A stretch of 64,000 nucleotides of DNA from Hirsutella rhossiliensis (taxonomy: Eukaryota > Ascomycota > Sordariomycetes > Hypocreales > Ophiocordycipitaceae), in NCBI RefSeq assembly GCF_020360975.1, contig NW_025408668.1:1364001-1428000 (forward strand). Reading direction: 5' to 3'. The notes under the pieces are model-generated. The model was given only the letters and a program-made list of their open reading frames with translations, was not told the origin of the DNA and ran no database searches. The position numbers and the translations under genes are program-made. Of the stretch, positions 45,789 to 56,240 are shown piece by piece (within the stretch, counting starts at the first letter, position 1; each line of letters opens with the position of its first letter).

Positions 45789-46718
45789 ATGCGCTCCAGC
45801 CTGGCCGTGCTGTCTGGGATAATGGCCATCGCAGGCGGCACCGGCCTTGCCTCTGTGTGGATTGTCCGCTCCTGGCGCACCGTGCTCCTGACATGCCTGG
45901 CTCTTCTCATCGCCCTCGCCATCTTCACTACTGCACGACTCCCCCATCTCTTCATGATCATCGTCCCTGATGTTCATCATCCATACTGACAAGACGCATA
46001 GGCACGCCATGTGCAGCTGCTTCAACGCCGCCGCTCAAGGCAATGGCCCCAGCCTCCGCGGCGCGCTGACGGACCCTCTGCCCAGCGGCCATCGCACGAC
46101 TACTACCTGTTCGTCCTCGGCTCAGGGGGCCATACCAAGGAAATGCTCATGATGATGGACGACGGCTTCTGCGCCTTCGCCAACTTCCATCGCCGCTATC
46201 TCATCTCCAGCGGCGACCGCATGTCCCGCCACCACCTCCAAGACTACGAGGAGCAGCTCGAGCAACTGTGTCGCGCCGCCGAGTCCTCGCCCGGCACCCA
46301 CGACACGCGCACCGTCACCCGCGCCCGCCGCGTTCACCAGTCTCTCTGGACGACGCCCTTTACCTCCCTCGTCAGCATCGTCGACATATTTTCCGTCCTC
46401 TTGTCGCCCCCGGCCAACGAAGCCGGCCGCCGACTGCGGTATCCGAGGCTCATCCTCTCCAATGGGCCCGCCACCGGCTTCTTCGTCGCCCTGGTAGCCC
46501 ATGTGCTCAAGGTCTTCTTCATCGTGCCCGAGGACTGCATGCGTTTTGTCTACATCGAGTCGTGGGCACGCATCTCCACGCTGAGTCTGACGGGGAAGCT
46601 CCTGTTGTACACGGGCATCGCCGACGCCTTGTACGTGCAGCACCAACAGGTTGCTGCCATGTACGGGCTGGTCAACGCCGGGGAAATGGTCTTCAACTCG
46701 AGACGGCCAGATGCGTAG
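45789..46718 (+). CDS. ALG14: UDP-GlcNAc transferase membrane subunit Alg14
   Basis: Two exons (45789-45962, 46002-46718) give 296 aa. Alg14 anchors Alg13 at the ER membrane; together they add the second GlcNAc to dolichol-PP-GlcNAc in N-glycan assembly. The N-terminus is hydrophobic (LAVLSGIMAIAGGTGLASVW and LLTCLALLIALAIF). YYLFVLGSGGHTKEML is the conserved glycine-rich GT-B loop, YPRLILSNGPATGFFVAL and FVYIESWARISTLSLTGKLL are family blocks, and ADALYVQHQ precedes the end. The intron is only 39 bp (GTCCCT..CTGAC..TAG), short even for fungi, but it is needed to join the frame. The N-terminal hydrophobic part is longer than in yeast. It ends 77 bp from the convergent RSM25 stop. Confidence 0.88.
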
Positions 46719-46795
46719 CCACTCGCGTCCGGCGCAACGAGACATGGTCCTAGTCTTACAGGGTATATACACGCTGTAGCCACCCCTCGAGGTGG

Positions 46796-47621
46796 TCAAC
46801 GCAAATCTGGCCCACTCACGCCTGGCTGCTGCAGCTCTGCCTCCGAGGGTGCCGGGCCACGGTCGGCCTCCTCAAACTCATCCTCAATATCCTCCACTTC
46901 AAAGGTCTCGATGTCCGCGTTGGCACGGGCCTCGAGCTTCTCGGTTTGCTTGCCGGCCCAGATCTTCCAGTTTTCATACTCCTTGTCCTCGAGCATCATG
47001 CCGACTTCCAGCTTCGTCTTGCCAAAGTAGGCGCCCACGTAGCGCGCCTCCTCCAAGGCGATCCTGCTTTCAATCTCCTCAGCCTGGCGCAGCCGGTAAA
47101 AGTCCCAGCGGACCAAGTCGTAGGCTTTGCGCTTGCTCAGCTTTTCGTTTTGCATCAGCCATAGCTGGCGCTGCACCACGCTGTAGACACGGTTTGGTTA
47201 GCGGCCGTGCGGCTCGCTCAGTTTGCCTCGCGTAAACTCACCACTCGCCCGACAGAGGCATCCCCGGCTGCCGCAGCCCCTTGCTCCAGTCACAGTGCCG
47301 GTAGTCCTTGCCGTCAAGCTCCAGGATGACTCGAGGGCGCGCCAACTCCCACGGGTGGTCCTTGAAAAAGGTTGCCCGCAGCGCATCCTCTAGGTAGCTG
47401 AGATTCTGTGGCCGATAGAGGTTCCTCGGCTTCGTCGCCCGGCGGTCGGGCGCGCGATGCCGGGGGGTGACGGTTCGCACAAGGGGCTCGGCGGGAGGAA
47501 TCGAGTTCATAACTCGGAACCACGGCGGCTCGACGGCTCGGTGGCCCGGGAGGAAAGCGTTCTGGAGTTGGAGGGCGGTCGCGTTGTAGACGCCGGCGGG
47601 GCGTATCTGTCGCCCACCCAT
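46796..47621 (-). CDS. RSM25: Mitochondrial small-subunit ribosomal protein mS23 (Rsm25)
   Basis: Two exons (47621-47242, 47180-46796; 61 bp intron) give 254 aa. A component of the mitochondrial 37S ribosomal subunit. Recognised by [33 protein letters not shown], the [20 protein letters not shown] segment with ARPRVILE, and a C-terminal helical part ([40 protein letters not shown]). An acidic tail ([18 protein letters not shown]) closes it, as in other fungal Rsm25/mS23 proteins. There is no strong classical presequence, usual for this protein. It shares a 295 bp divergent spacer with the PPR gene. Confidence 0.85.
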
Positions 47622-47916
47622 GGCTGCATGTGCTTGTCGCTCGCCAGTCCAAGCTGTGTGCTTGCTCGGCCCGGCCCCGTGTGCGTCGCCATCGGTCTAA
47701 ATAATAATTACTATTGGGAATTTTTGGCGGAGAGACATCGGCAAATCATATGACCGACGGCCGCCGCGCGCCGCCGCCTGGACCCAGCAGTCACTACAAA
47801 GTACTTTTTGAATCGCAATTATTCGACGGCCGTTTGATGAGCTTGCGCTCCCCAGAAACGACCCATTCTCGTCACCACGACTGCTGCGACGACTGCACCA
47901 CCATGAGGAGGAGCCC
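47622..47916. promoter_or_regulatory. Divergent promoter between RSM25 and the PPR gene
   Basis: 295 bp separate the two start codons, both of genes for probable mitochondrial gene-expression proteins. AT-rich taaataataattactattg lies at 47698-47717, in otherwise GC-rich DNA. A shared promoter is inference from geometry. Confidence 0.5.
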
Positions 47917-49728
47917 ATGAAAATCCCCAGTCGAGTGGATGGGTCCGTTCGTGGCGCCTTACTCTTCAACTGCTCGTCGGCCAGCGTAAGAAATGTGCAA
48001 GCGTCCAAGAGGAGCTTCGCCTCGAATCCGCCCAGGAGCTCTCCAAGTCGGCCGGCAGCCTGTGCCAAGAGCTCGACATGGCTCCTGTCGACCTTTGCGC
48101 CGCCTGTTGAAGCTCGCTGCGTCCTTCAGACACCCCGGCCTCGACGTGCCCGCCACAGCTGCTACAGCACGGCTTCCGCTGCCGCCTGTTCCCCTGTCAC
48201 GCCCGCTCTTCCGGGTCGGAAGCATACGCCCACTCAAGACAGGCAGTATCTGCTGTCCCTCGTTTACGACGAAGACGAGGCGAGTGTCGACGACTGTATC
48301 GACTTTCACAGAGACCCCTACCGCCGAGGCTACGCTTCGCCGGACGGACCGAGGCTCAGGGTGTCGGACAAGAGCCCCGACGTGCAGTATCCCACTCATG
48401 ACGAGACATTCAGGATCGACAACGATACGCGACAGATACTCGTGCGGCTATACACGGCCGTCGGACAGAGGCTACGACACCCGAGCCGCGTCTCTCTCGA
48501 GTCGATATGCAAGCTCTACAGTCTCCTGCCCGAGCCTCGCATGCTGCACATCACCTGGCAATGGCGTAACAGGCTGATGAGAGTCATGGGCACTCCCCGG
48601 AAACGCGACATGGAGTCCATGCTGCGCTACTTTGCCCTGGTTGCCGATGTCAAGGATGCGGGGCTCACCCTGCGGCGCTCCCAATGGAACTTCGCCCTGG
48701 CATTTGCTGCCAAGTATGCCTCTCGCACCACTGCCCGAGAGATGGAGTCGACGCTGCGGCTGTGGAGAGAGATGGAGCGCGAAGCCAACGTCCCGGGGAA
48801 CGAAGTGACATTCAACATCCTCTTTGACGTGGCCGCCAAGGCCGGCAACTTTGCGCTCGCCGACATGATATACCAGGAAATGGAAAGCCGCGGCATCGAG
48901 TACAATCGCTTTCACCATGTCAGCCTCATCCACTACTTTGGGCTGAAGCTCGATTCGGGCGGCATCCGCGCCGCATACCGGGAAATGGTGGAGTCCGGCG
49001 AGATGATCGACACCGTTGTCCTCAACTGCGTCATCTCGGGCTTGCTTCGATGCGGAGAGGAAGGCCCCGCCGAGGAGACGTACGAGCGCATGAAGAATAA
49101 CCACACCCTCGCCCCGGCGTTGCCACAAAGGGACTACATGATGAGCAAAGTCATTACAAAAGTCATCATGATGTTCTCCAAGGTCAGCAAAAAGCACCCC
49201 GAGCTAAAGGAGACGCTCCAAACCACGGTCCACCTGTCGCCAGATCTGCACACCTACAAACTCCTGGTGCAGCACTACGCCATCAGGGTGGGAAACCTTA
49301 ACAGAGTCGTCAAGTACCTGGACGAAATGAAGTTTCTCAAGGTCCCCGTGCACCCGACCATCTTCCTGGCGCTCTTCAAGGGCTTCTACATGCACGGGGG
49401 CTTCCCCGGCTCGGACTGGAGCGAGCCGAGATTGGATGGCCTTCTCTCGGCCCTCTATCACGCTCGCGACACGCACGCAAAAAACTTCCCGATAGATCGC
49501 TGGCTCGTCATCTGGGCCCTGCGAGCTGTCAAAAAGTGCTCGTCCGCGGAAGCACTAGAGGAGACGTTTGATGCAATGGTACGGCGCTGGGACGTACCTG
49601 CGGATCGCCAGCCTTTTATGCACGCCCTCTACGAGAATATACTGCAAGGCAGGGATATGAGATCTCCTTCGGGTAATTGGGACGAAATGACGCATAGACG
49701 GAGTAAAAGAGACGGGTCCTGGCTCTGA
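47917..49728 (+). CDS. Pentatricopeptide-repeat protein, probably mitochondrial
   Basis: Single exon, 603 aa. The first about 120 residues are rich in Arg, Ser and Ala with few acids, consistent with a mitochondrial presequence. Helical repeats of about 35 residues then follow. Clear PPR-like units are WNFALAFAAKYASRTTAREM, TFNILFDVAAKAGNFALADM with IYQEMESRGIEYN, VVLNCVISGLLRCGEEGPAE with TYERMKNN, and TYKLLVQHYAIRVGNLNRVV with KYLDEMKFLKVPVHPTIF. PPR proteins bind organellar RNA and act in processing, stability or translation. The divergent neighbour RSM25 supports a mitochondrial role. The precise orthologue was not identified. The start is the first ATG in the frame. Confidence 0.82.
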   Translation: MKIPSRVDGSVRGALLFNCSSASVRNVQASKRSFASNPPRSSPSRPAACAKSSTWLLSTFAPPVEARCVLQTPRPRRARHSCYSTASAAACSPVTPALPGRKHTPTQDRQYLLSLVYDEDEASVDDCIDFHRDPYRRGYASPDGPRLRVSDKSPDVQYPTHDETFRIDNDTRQILVRLYTAVGQRLRHPSRVSLESICKLYSLLPEPRMLHITWQWRNRLMRVMGTPRKRDMESMLRYFALVADVKDAGLTLRRSQWNFALAFAAKYASRTTAREMESTLRLWREMEREANVPGNEVTFNILFDVAAKAGNFALADMIYQEMESRGIEYNRFHHVSLIHYFGLKLDSGGIRAAYREMVESGEMIDTVVLNCVISGLLRCGEEGPAEETYERMKNNHTLAPALPQRDYMMSKVITKVIMMFSKVSKKHPELKETLQTTVHLSPDLHTYKLLVQHYAIRVGNLNRVVKYLDEMKFLKVPVHPTIFLALFKGFYMHGGFPGSDWSEPRLDGLLSALYHARDTHAKNFPIDRWLVIWALRAVKKCSSAEALEETFDAMVRRWDVPADRQPFMHALYENILQGRDMRSPSGNWDEMTHRRSKRDGSWL

Positions 49729-50058
49729 GAATAGCCGGTGTATTATTATTGTATCTTTTACATGTACATGCGTCCGCGGCTCGTGATACCCCTGGGATGC
49801 TGCACCAGGTAGAGATGACTTGGATGGCTGCTTGGTGAACTTGGCGGCGACGCCGCGTGGCAATCAATCGGACGCGAGTGAGTTGGACTTCGCGGTGGAA
49901 GGCGAAATCTTGGTTTAATTGACAAAGAAAACCTTGTGTTCGCTCATTGCGAGCCGACTGCCTGACATTTGCTAGATCACGGCCATGGCAAGCTTCCCCT
50001 CTGGTCCAACTTCTATCATGAGCTTTGGATCCCGAAATCCAAGTCTCGCACGTCACGC
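49729..50058. other. Short convergent spacer, nothing recognised
   Basis: Between the PPR stop and the COX8 stop. A small AT-rich run (tattattattgtatctttt) at 49740-49759 may hold the PPR polyadenylation signal. Confidence 0.4.
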
Positions 50059-50347
50059 TTATTGCTCCTTGTAGGTCTGGTAAACTGCACAGCGCGCCGT
50101 TAGTCGGGCGTGATGGGTCGGCACGGGAGCGCAACGACGTACCAGCGATGCCGAACGGGGCGCCGAAGCCGGTGGCCAGGAAGGACCAGTAGAAGAGACC
50201 GAACCACTTGCTGCGCGGGTTGAAGGGGATGTTGGTGTAGGGGCCCTCGGGGTAGTGGTAAGGCGACGACATGCGGGCCTTTGTGGCGTGGAAGCCTCGG
50301 CGGGCGACGAGCGACGTCGTCGTGCGGGCGGCGGCGCGGGGGAGCAT
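50059..50347 (-). CDS. COX8: Cytochrome c oxidase subunit VIIc/Cox8
   Basis: Two exons (50347-50143, 50084-50059; 57 bp intron) give 76 aa, the expected length. A small single-span subunit of complex IV in the inner mitochondrial membrane. The Arg/Ala/Thr-rich presequence MLPRAAARTTTSLVARRGFH ends in a typical processing context. The mature part has the signature SSPYHYPEGPYTNIPFNP, a membrane segment FGLFYWSFLATGFGAPFGIA and the tail VYQTYKEQ. The last exon codes for only eight residues. It is divergent from MTR4 across 589 bp. Confidence 0.9.
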
Positions 50348-50936
50348 CTGGGAGTATCAATTAGCCGGGGAAGTGTGTGCGCAGCCGGGTCGTGGGAGGA
50401 AGTACTGTGGCAAAGGTGAGCGCGGTGCAATGGAGCTTGGGCGGTAGCTTGCGTGCGAGTTCAGCGGCCGTGGTTGGAGGTTGCGATCATTGATTCAAGG
50501 TGGTCCGAGGCGGACCAAGATCAAAACGGTTGGCTAAGCAGGGCCACGTGACTTGCGGATACTTCGGTCTAGGAATTCGGCAGCAAAGTCTCGCAGCTGG
50601 ATGATCGAGATGGCCCCTCACCGCCTGCGCTCCGGGCCTAGTGATTTTTCTTTTCTGCCGTCCAGTTCCCCAGCACGCCCACATCTTTTTGGGCCGCCGT
50701 CAACGAGAATCTACCTCTGACAATTTCCTTCAACGCCGCTTCGCTTGCGACTGGATGCCTTTTTTAGCGGGCGAATGCGCTGTAGGACCATCGACCTAGA
50801 TTCTTCTACAGGCCCTTGTTAAGCGCTCGCCCCCGCTAACTTTGTTTTACCTGAAGTCGCCCGACCAAATGCTCTGAGCTGCATACCTTGACAACGCCGG
50901 CATTCGACACCCAGCTCAGCAGCGCCCTCATCCAAC
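50348..50936. promoter_or_regulatory. Divergent spacer between COX8 and MTR4
   Basis: 589 bp with no coding signal. It must contain both promoters. tttttagcgggcga at 50760-50773 and pyrimidine-rich runs near 50640-50740 may belong to the MTR4 leader. No specific factor site can be claimed. Confidence 0.4.
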
Positions 50937-53900
50937 ATGGATGAAATGTTTGACGTGTTCGAGGGCAAGGCGGCCCCGCAGAGCGACAGCGAAGAGGAGC
51001 GACCGCCCCCCAAGAGCCGGAACCGCGACGCGACCAAGAAGCGAAAGGCCGACGAGGCCATGAACGGAGCAGCTGCCGCTAGTGCTGCAAAGGACACAGC
51101 CGACGTCGATATGGGCGATGCGACCGAGTCTCCCAACGACGATGACGACTCGGACGACTCCGAAACGCCGAGCCAGCAGGACAAGAAGCGGCGCAAGAAG
51201 GAGGACGGCGTGGGCCCGGTCATGACGGACTCGTTCCATACAGCCCAGTCGAGAGAAGTTGCCGGAGCCACAACTTTGCTACCTCAAGACGCCTCTCTTG
51301 TCCTGTCGCACAACATCCAGCATCAGGTAGCTCTTCCGCCGGATCTAGACTACGAATACGTGCCTCTGTCGGAGCACAAGTCGCCCGACGAGCCCGCCAG
51401 GACGTGGAGCTTCAAGCTTGATCCCTTCCAGAGCCTGTCCGTTGCCTCGATTGAGCGCGACGAAAGCGTGCTGGTATCGGCGCATACCAGTGCCGGAAAG
51501 ACGGTCGTTGCCGAGTACGCCATCGCGCAGTGTCTTAAGCGCAACCAAAGGGTCATTTACACGAGTCCGATCAAGGCCCTCAGCAACCAAAAGTTCCGCG
51601 ACTTTGACGCCATCTTCGGGGATGTCGGCCTAATGACGGGCGACGTCACCATCAACCCCACGGCCAGCTGCTTGGTCATGACAACCGAGATTCTGCGCTC
51701 CATGCTGTACCGCGGCTCCGAGATCATGCGCGAGGTGGCCTGGGTCGTCTTTGACGAAATCCACTACATGCGAGACAAGACACGAGGCGTGGTGTGGGAG
51801 GAGACCATCATCATGCTTCCCGACAAGGTTCGGTACGTCTTCCTCTCGGCCACCATTCCGAATGCCTTCCAGTTTGCCGAGTGGATAGCCAAGATCCACC
51901 ACCAGGCTTGCCACGTTGTGTACACCGACTTCAGGCCGACGCCTTTGCAAAACTACTTCTACCCCGCCGGCGGCAAGGGCGCGCACATCGTGGTGGACGA
52001 GAAGGGCAACTTCAACGAGCACAACTTCAACCAGGTCATGAAGGAGGTGGAGGAGAGAAAGGGCACCGACTCCAATGATGTCAATGCCAAGATGAAGGGC
52101 AAGGGAAAGAACAAAAAGACGAACAAGGGCGGTGCCGACGAGGGATCTGACATTTACAAGATCATCAAGATGACCATTAAGCAAAAGTTCAACCCAGTCA
52201 TCGTCTTCAACTTTAGCAAGCGCGAGTGCGAGGACCTAGCCATCAAGGTGTCCAACCTCGACTTCAACGACGATTCGGAGAGGGCCCTGGTGAGGAAGGT
52301 CTTCAACAGCGCCGTGGAAAGCTTGTCCGAGCAAGACCGCGAGCTGCCTCAGATTATGCACATTTTGCCCCTGTTGGAGCGCGGCGTCGGCGTTCATCAC
52401 TCGGGCTTGCTTCCCATCCTCAAAGAGACCATCGAGATTCTGTTTCAAGAGTCCCTGATCAAGGTCCTGTTTGCGACCGAGACTTTTTCCATCGGCCTCA
52501 ACATGCCCGCCAAGACGGTTGTCTTCACCCAGGTCACCAAGTGGGACGGCATCCAACGGCGACCCATTACATCGTCTGAGTACGTTCAGATGGCCGGGCG
52601 AGCCGGTCGACGAGGCCTGGACGCCAGAGGTATCGTCATCATGATGATCGACGACAAGCTGGAGCCAGACGTTGCCAAGGACATTGTGACCGGGCACCAA
52701 GATAGGCTGAATTCGGCATTCTACCTCGGGTACAACATGATTTTGAACCTGCTGAGGATTGAAGCCATTTCACCCGAATTCATGCTGGAGAGGTGCTTCC
52801 ACCAGTTCCAGAACGCAGCTAGCGTTCCTTCGCTGGAAAAAGACTTGATGGCCCTTCAGCAGGGGCGGGACGCTTTGACAATTCCCGACGAAGCAACCAT
52901 CAAGGACTACTATCAGATTCGGCAGCAGCTCAACACCTACACGAGAGACATGCGCGCCGTCATCCAGCATCCGCAGTACAGCCTTGATTTCCTGCAGCCC
53001 GGCCGGCTGGTCCAGATCTACAACCCCAAGGAATCGCCCGACAATGTCAGCGGCGGACTTGATTTCGGCTGGGGGGTGGTCGTCAACCACACTCCTCGCA
53101 AGGGCCCTAAAATGGGCGAAGCCCAACACATGCCGCAGGAGTCGCACCTAATTGAGGTCCTGCTGCCCCTCTCCTCGTCGAGTGCCGACATTTTCCTAGG
53201 CCAACCGACAAGCGAAATGCCCCCTGGTCTGTCGCCGGCCAATGGTGAACAAGACACCGTCCACGAAGTCGTCCCTTGCTTGCTCACGTGCATCAAGGCC
53301 ATCGGCCAGATCCGCATCTTCATGCCCAAAGATGGATTGAAGACGCAGCAGGACAAGGAGCAAGCCTGGAAATCGCTGGCCGAGGTCAGACGTCGATTTC
53401 CCGATGGGCTTCCCATTCTGGACCCAATCGAAAATATGGACATTACGGACGAGTCGTTCAAGAAGCTCTTGCGCAAGATCGAAGTGCTCGAGTCGAGGCT
53501 CCTGGCCAACCCGCTCCATCTCTCGCCCCTCCTCCCATCGCTCTGGGACCAGTACCACGCCAAGGTCCGGATGGGAGATAAGGTCAAGGAAAAGAAAAAG
53601 TCGATTGCCAAGGCCCACAGCATTGCTCAACTGGACGAGCTCAAGTCCCGAAAGCGAGTGCTACGCCGACTCGGGTTCATTAACGACGCCGAAGTGGTGC
53701 AGCTCAAGGCTCGAGTGGCCTGTGAGCTTTCCTCGACCGAAGGCCACGAGCTGCTGCTGTCCGAATTGCTCTTTGACCGGTTCTTCAACGAGCTGACGCC
53801 TGAGACGTGCGCTGCCGTCCTGAGCTGCTTCATCTTTGACGAAAAGGTGGATACCAACGCGCTCAAGGAGGACCTGCAGAAGCCGTACCGCGAGATCCAA

Positions 53901-54269
53901 GCCAAGGCGCGAATCATTGCCAAGGTCAGCCAGGAGTGCAAGCTCGACGTAAATGAGGAGGCGTACGTCACGAGCCTCAAGTGGCAACTGATGGAAACGG
54001 TCTACAGCTGGGCCCAGGGCCGGCCATTTTCCGAGATTTGGTGAGTCGAATTCTAAAGCCTTAATCATGATAGCTAACGTCTTGGCAGCAAAATGACGAA
54101 AATCTATGAGGGTTCTCTGATTCGGCTGTTTCGCCGCCTTGAAGAGCTGCTGCGGCAAATGGCCCAGGCCGCCAAGGTCATGGGCAACGACGACCTGATG
54201 AAAAAGTTTGAGGAGAGCCTGCAAAAGGTCCGAAGAGACATCGTGGCCGCCCAGAGTCTGTACCTGTAA
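50937..54269 (+). CDS. MTR4: Exosome RNA helicase Mtr4
   Basis: Two exons (50937-54040, 54089-54269; 48 bp intron) give 1094 aa, standard for the family. A Ski2-like DExH helicase of the nuclear TRAMP complex, feeding RNA to the exosome for rRNA maturation and decay. An acidic/basic disordered N-terminus (about 130 residues) precedes RTWSFKLDPFQ (Q motif). Then HTSAGKT (Walker A, residues 183-189), DEIH (273-276, Walker B), LSATIPNA (III), FNFSKRECE, RGVGVHHSGLLP (V region) and QMAGRAGRRG (VI, from 551). The arch/KOW insertion spans about 650-850, and the DSHCT helical domain closes the protein (KVSQECKLD, PFSEICKMTKIYEGSLIRLF across the intron). No defect is seen. Confidence 0.95.
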
Positions 54270-54834
54270 GGAGGACCTGCGTCACTTTAAGGCGGAAGAC
54301 GGGTCGGGCCCCTGTTTGCTTTGCTTTGTTGATGTGAATTCCGTCCTGGGCCGTTAGGCGCCAGGATATCGGCGGGCGTCTGAACCATCCTTTCCACCGT
54401 TGATTCACGGCTGTGGAGTTGGGGAGCGTTGGGAGGCAAGGGGTGAAAAGAAAAACGCCCCCCCTCTACACCAAGATCGCCGGTGCAAAAGGTGTATGGG
54501 GGGTGCATGTTTCTTTACACCGCGTGGAAGAGTCATGCATGTGTGATTTTGATGCGTATGGCCGTGATGAGAGTAGGCCTCTTGACGCTACTAGTATATC
54601 TAGCACAGCCGCCCTCCATTGTGGGTGAGGCAGACCATCGTAGTCTGAACCCGTGGCTGTTTCTCGCATGACGTCCTTGTTGCAAAGAATGCGTGCATCT
54701 GCTTGCCAGTCGGATTGTCTCTTTTCCAAACGATGGCCTAAAGATACGGAATATGGAGATGGCCCGCTTCATCCTCTCAACCCCATTCACAAAGAAAAGA
54801 CAGCGAAAACGCCTAGAATACTTTCCAGAGCCGC
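54270..54834. other. Convergent spacer, nothing recognised
   Basis: Lies between the MTR4 and DSC3 stops. Only short unconserved frames. Confidence 0.4.
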
Positions 54835-55722
54835 TCAATGCTCTCCCGAGATCCCCATTACGACGCCGACTGTGAGGCTTAAGACCACGCCAGAGCCTAC
54901 GAAGATCTGCCACTTATCGCTCCATACGCCCTGGCGAAGGAGCCACGTCAAGCTGCCGAGAGGGAAGAAGAAGCCAATCATCATGCCGCGAATGAGAATG
55001 TCCAGCACAGTCGACATGCTGCTGAGGTCTTCCTCGAGCGGATTCGCGGCAGAGGGCAGCTCGCCAGCGTTGGAGTCTATCCACGCGTCCTCGAGGCTGC
55101 GCAGCGAGTCGGGAGAAGGCATGGCGTCGGGAGCGAAGCGCTCGGTATGGATGGAGGCGAACTGGGTGCGGAGGGTGGAAATCTCGGACGAGGTGAAGCC
55201 GGCCTGGAGGAGGCGGTCGAAGCCGCGCGGCCGAGGGCGGGTCCATGCCGGGGGCTTGGTGCTAGGCCCTTGGGCAGGCTCGACGGGGGGGTTCTCGGCG
55301 GCGGCCTGCTCTTCGGCGAGCTCCTCGGGCGACAGCTCATCGCCGATGGAGCAGTTGACGTAGATGCGGACGGGGGCGGGCCTGGCGGCGTCGACGGCCT
55401 TGCCCTTGCCCTTGTTCTTTGCCCTGCTTACTGCGCCTGCTGCTGGCGCATCGTCGGTGTCGTCCGAAAAGGTCGGCGGAGCAAGAGGCTTGAGGACGGC
55501 GCTGAGGGCGGATTCGTCGGGAAGGATGCGGCCTTGGTGGATGAGGCGGAGGCGGTTGCGGGAATCGAGGCGGGTGCGCAGGAGGTGTTTGAGCGAGAGG
55601 ACGGTGGTGCGCTGAGGAGACGAGATGTCGAGGTTGAGGTCGGGGATCGAGGCCGAGAAGCGGATGGTCAGAAGCAGCGGGGCGAGGGCGGCGGCCGCGG
55701 AAGCGGCTGGATGCGCCGTCAT
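54835..55722 (-). CDS. dsc3: DSC E3 ubiquitin ligase complex subunit 3
   Basis: Single exon, 295 aa from the ATG at 55722; the frame is open upstream, but this start begins the conserved part. Dsc3 is a Golgi/endosome-membrane subunit of the DSC ubiquitin ligase that activates SREBP and acts in membrane-protein quality control. A ubiquitin-like N-terminal domain is visible (LLLTIRFSASIPDLNLDISS, VLSLKHLLRTRLDSRNRLRL, IHQGRILPD), then a Lys/Ala linker, RIYVNCSIGDELSPEELAEE, a conserved GFDRLLQAGFTSSEISTLR helix, and two membrane segments (ILIRGMMIGFFFPLGSLTWL and WQIFVGSGVVLSLTVGVVMG). It is divergent from IMA1 with a 518 bp spacer. Confidence 0.85.
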   Translation of the reverse strand: MTAHPAASAAAALAPLLLTIRFSASIPDLNLDISSPQRTTVLSLKHLLRTRLDSRNRLRLIHQGRILPDESALSAVLKPLAPPTFSDDTDDAPAAGAVSRAKNKGKGKAVDAARPAPVRIYVNCSIGDELSPEELAEEQAAAENPPVEPAQGPSTKPPAWTRPRPRGFDRLLQAGFTSSEISTLRTQFASIHTERFAPDAMPSPDSLRSLEDAWIDSNAGELPSAANPLEEDLSSMSTVLDILIRGMMIGFFFPLGSLTWLLRQGVWSDKWQIFVGSGVVLSLTVGVVMGISGEH

Positions 55723-56240
55723 CACGACACCATGGCTGTGGGAGCGAGCCGTGCGTTTCTCCTCTCTGGATTTGTTTATTTCGAGCAGAGCGGAGCAAAG
55801 CAAGCGGTGTCTTCCACTCACATGGTGTGAGCGAGAAGCGTGAGGAGCTGGTTGGGGCGACGCCTCGCGCCGGTAGGAGGAAGCAAGTTGTGGTTGAAGA
55901 TGAGGATGAGATGACGACGCTGGGAAGGATGGGCTGTAGATAAGGCAAGGTCCAATGTGCGATAAGGTACAGCTCCTTCTTCCATTCCTCAATGCGGCTT
56001 TCCGGAGGTCCGGACTAATTACACGCGCGCTTAAACAGCCGCGCAAGCGCCCAAGTAAGCCCCCCAGAGTACGTACTGTGTTGATCTCCTGTTTGGGCAA
56101 GTCGGAGACAATGAGCATGAAATTGTTTCCCACCGCCTTTCGGCAGAATCCTCGGATCCGTTTACCACGCATTGGCTCACCGTCCTGTCACCGAGTAAGC
56201 CCGTGTCTCCTGCAACTCGCCGCGCCGGAGATCAGCGACC
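55723..56240. other. Divergent spacer between dsc3 and ima1
   Basis: Presumed promoters of both genes. The frame upstream of dsc3 stays open to 56172, but its composition does not look like a conserved protein. Confidence 0.4.

Noticed and set aside
55147..55830. 227-codon Gly/Glu/Arg-rich frame antisense to dsc3
   Set aside because: Shadow of the dsc3 coding sequence; repetitive composition is typical of antisense GC-rich frames.
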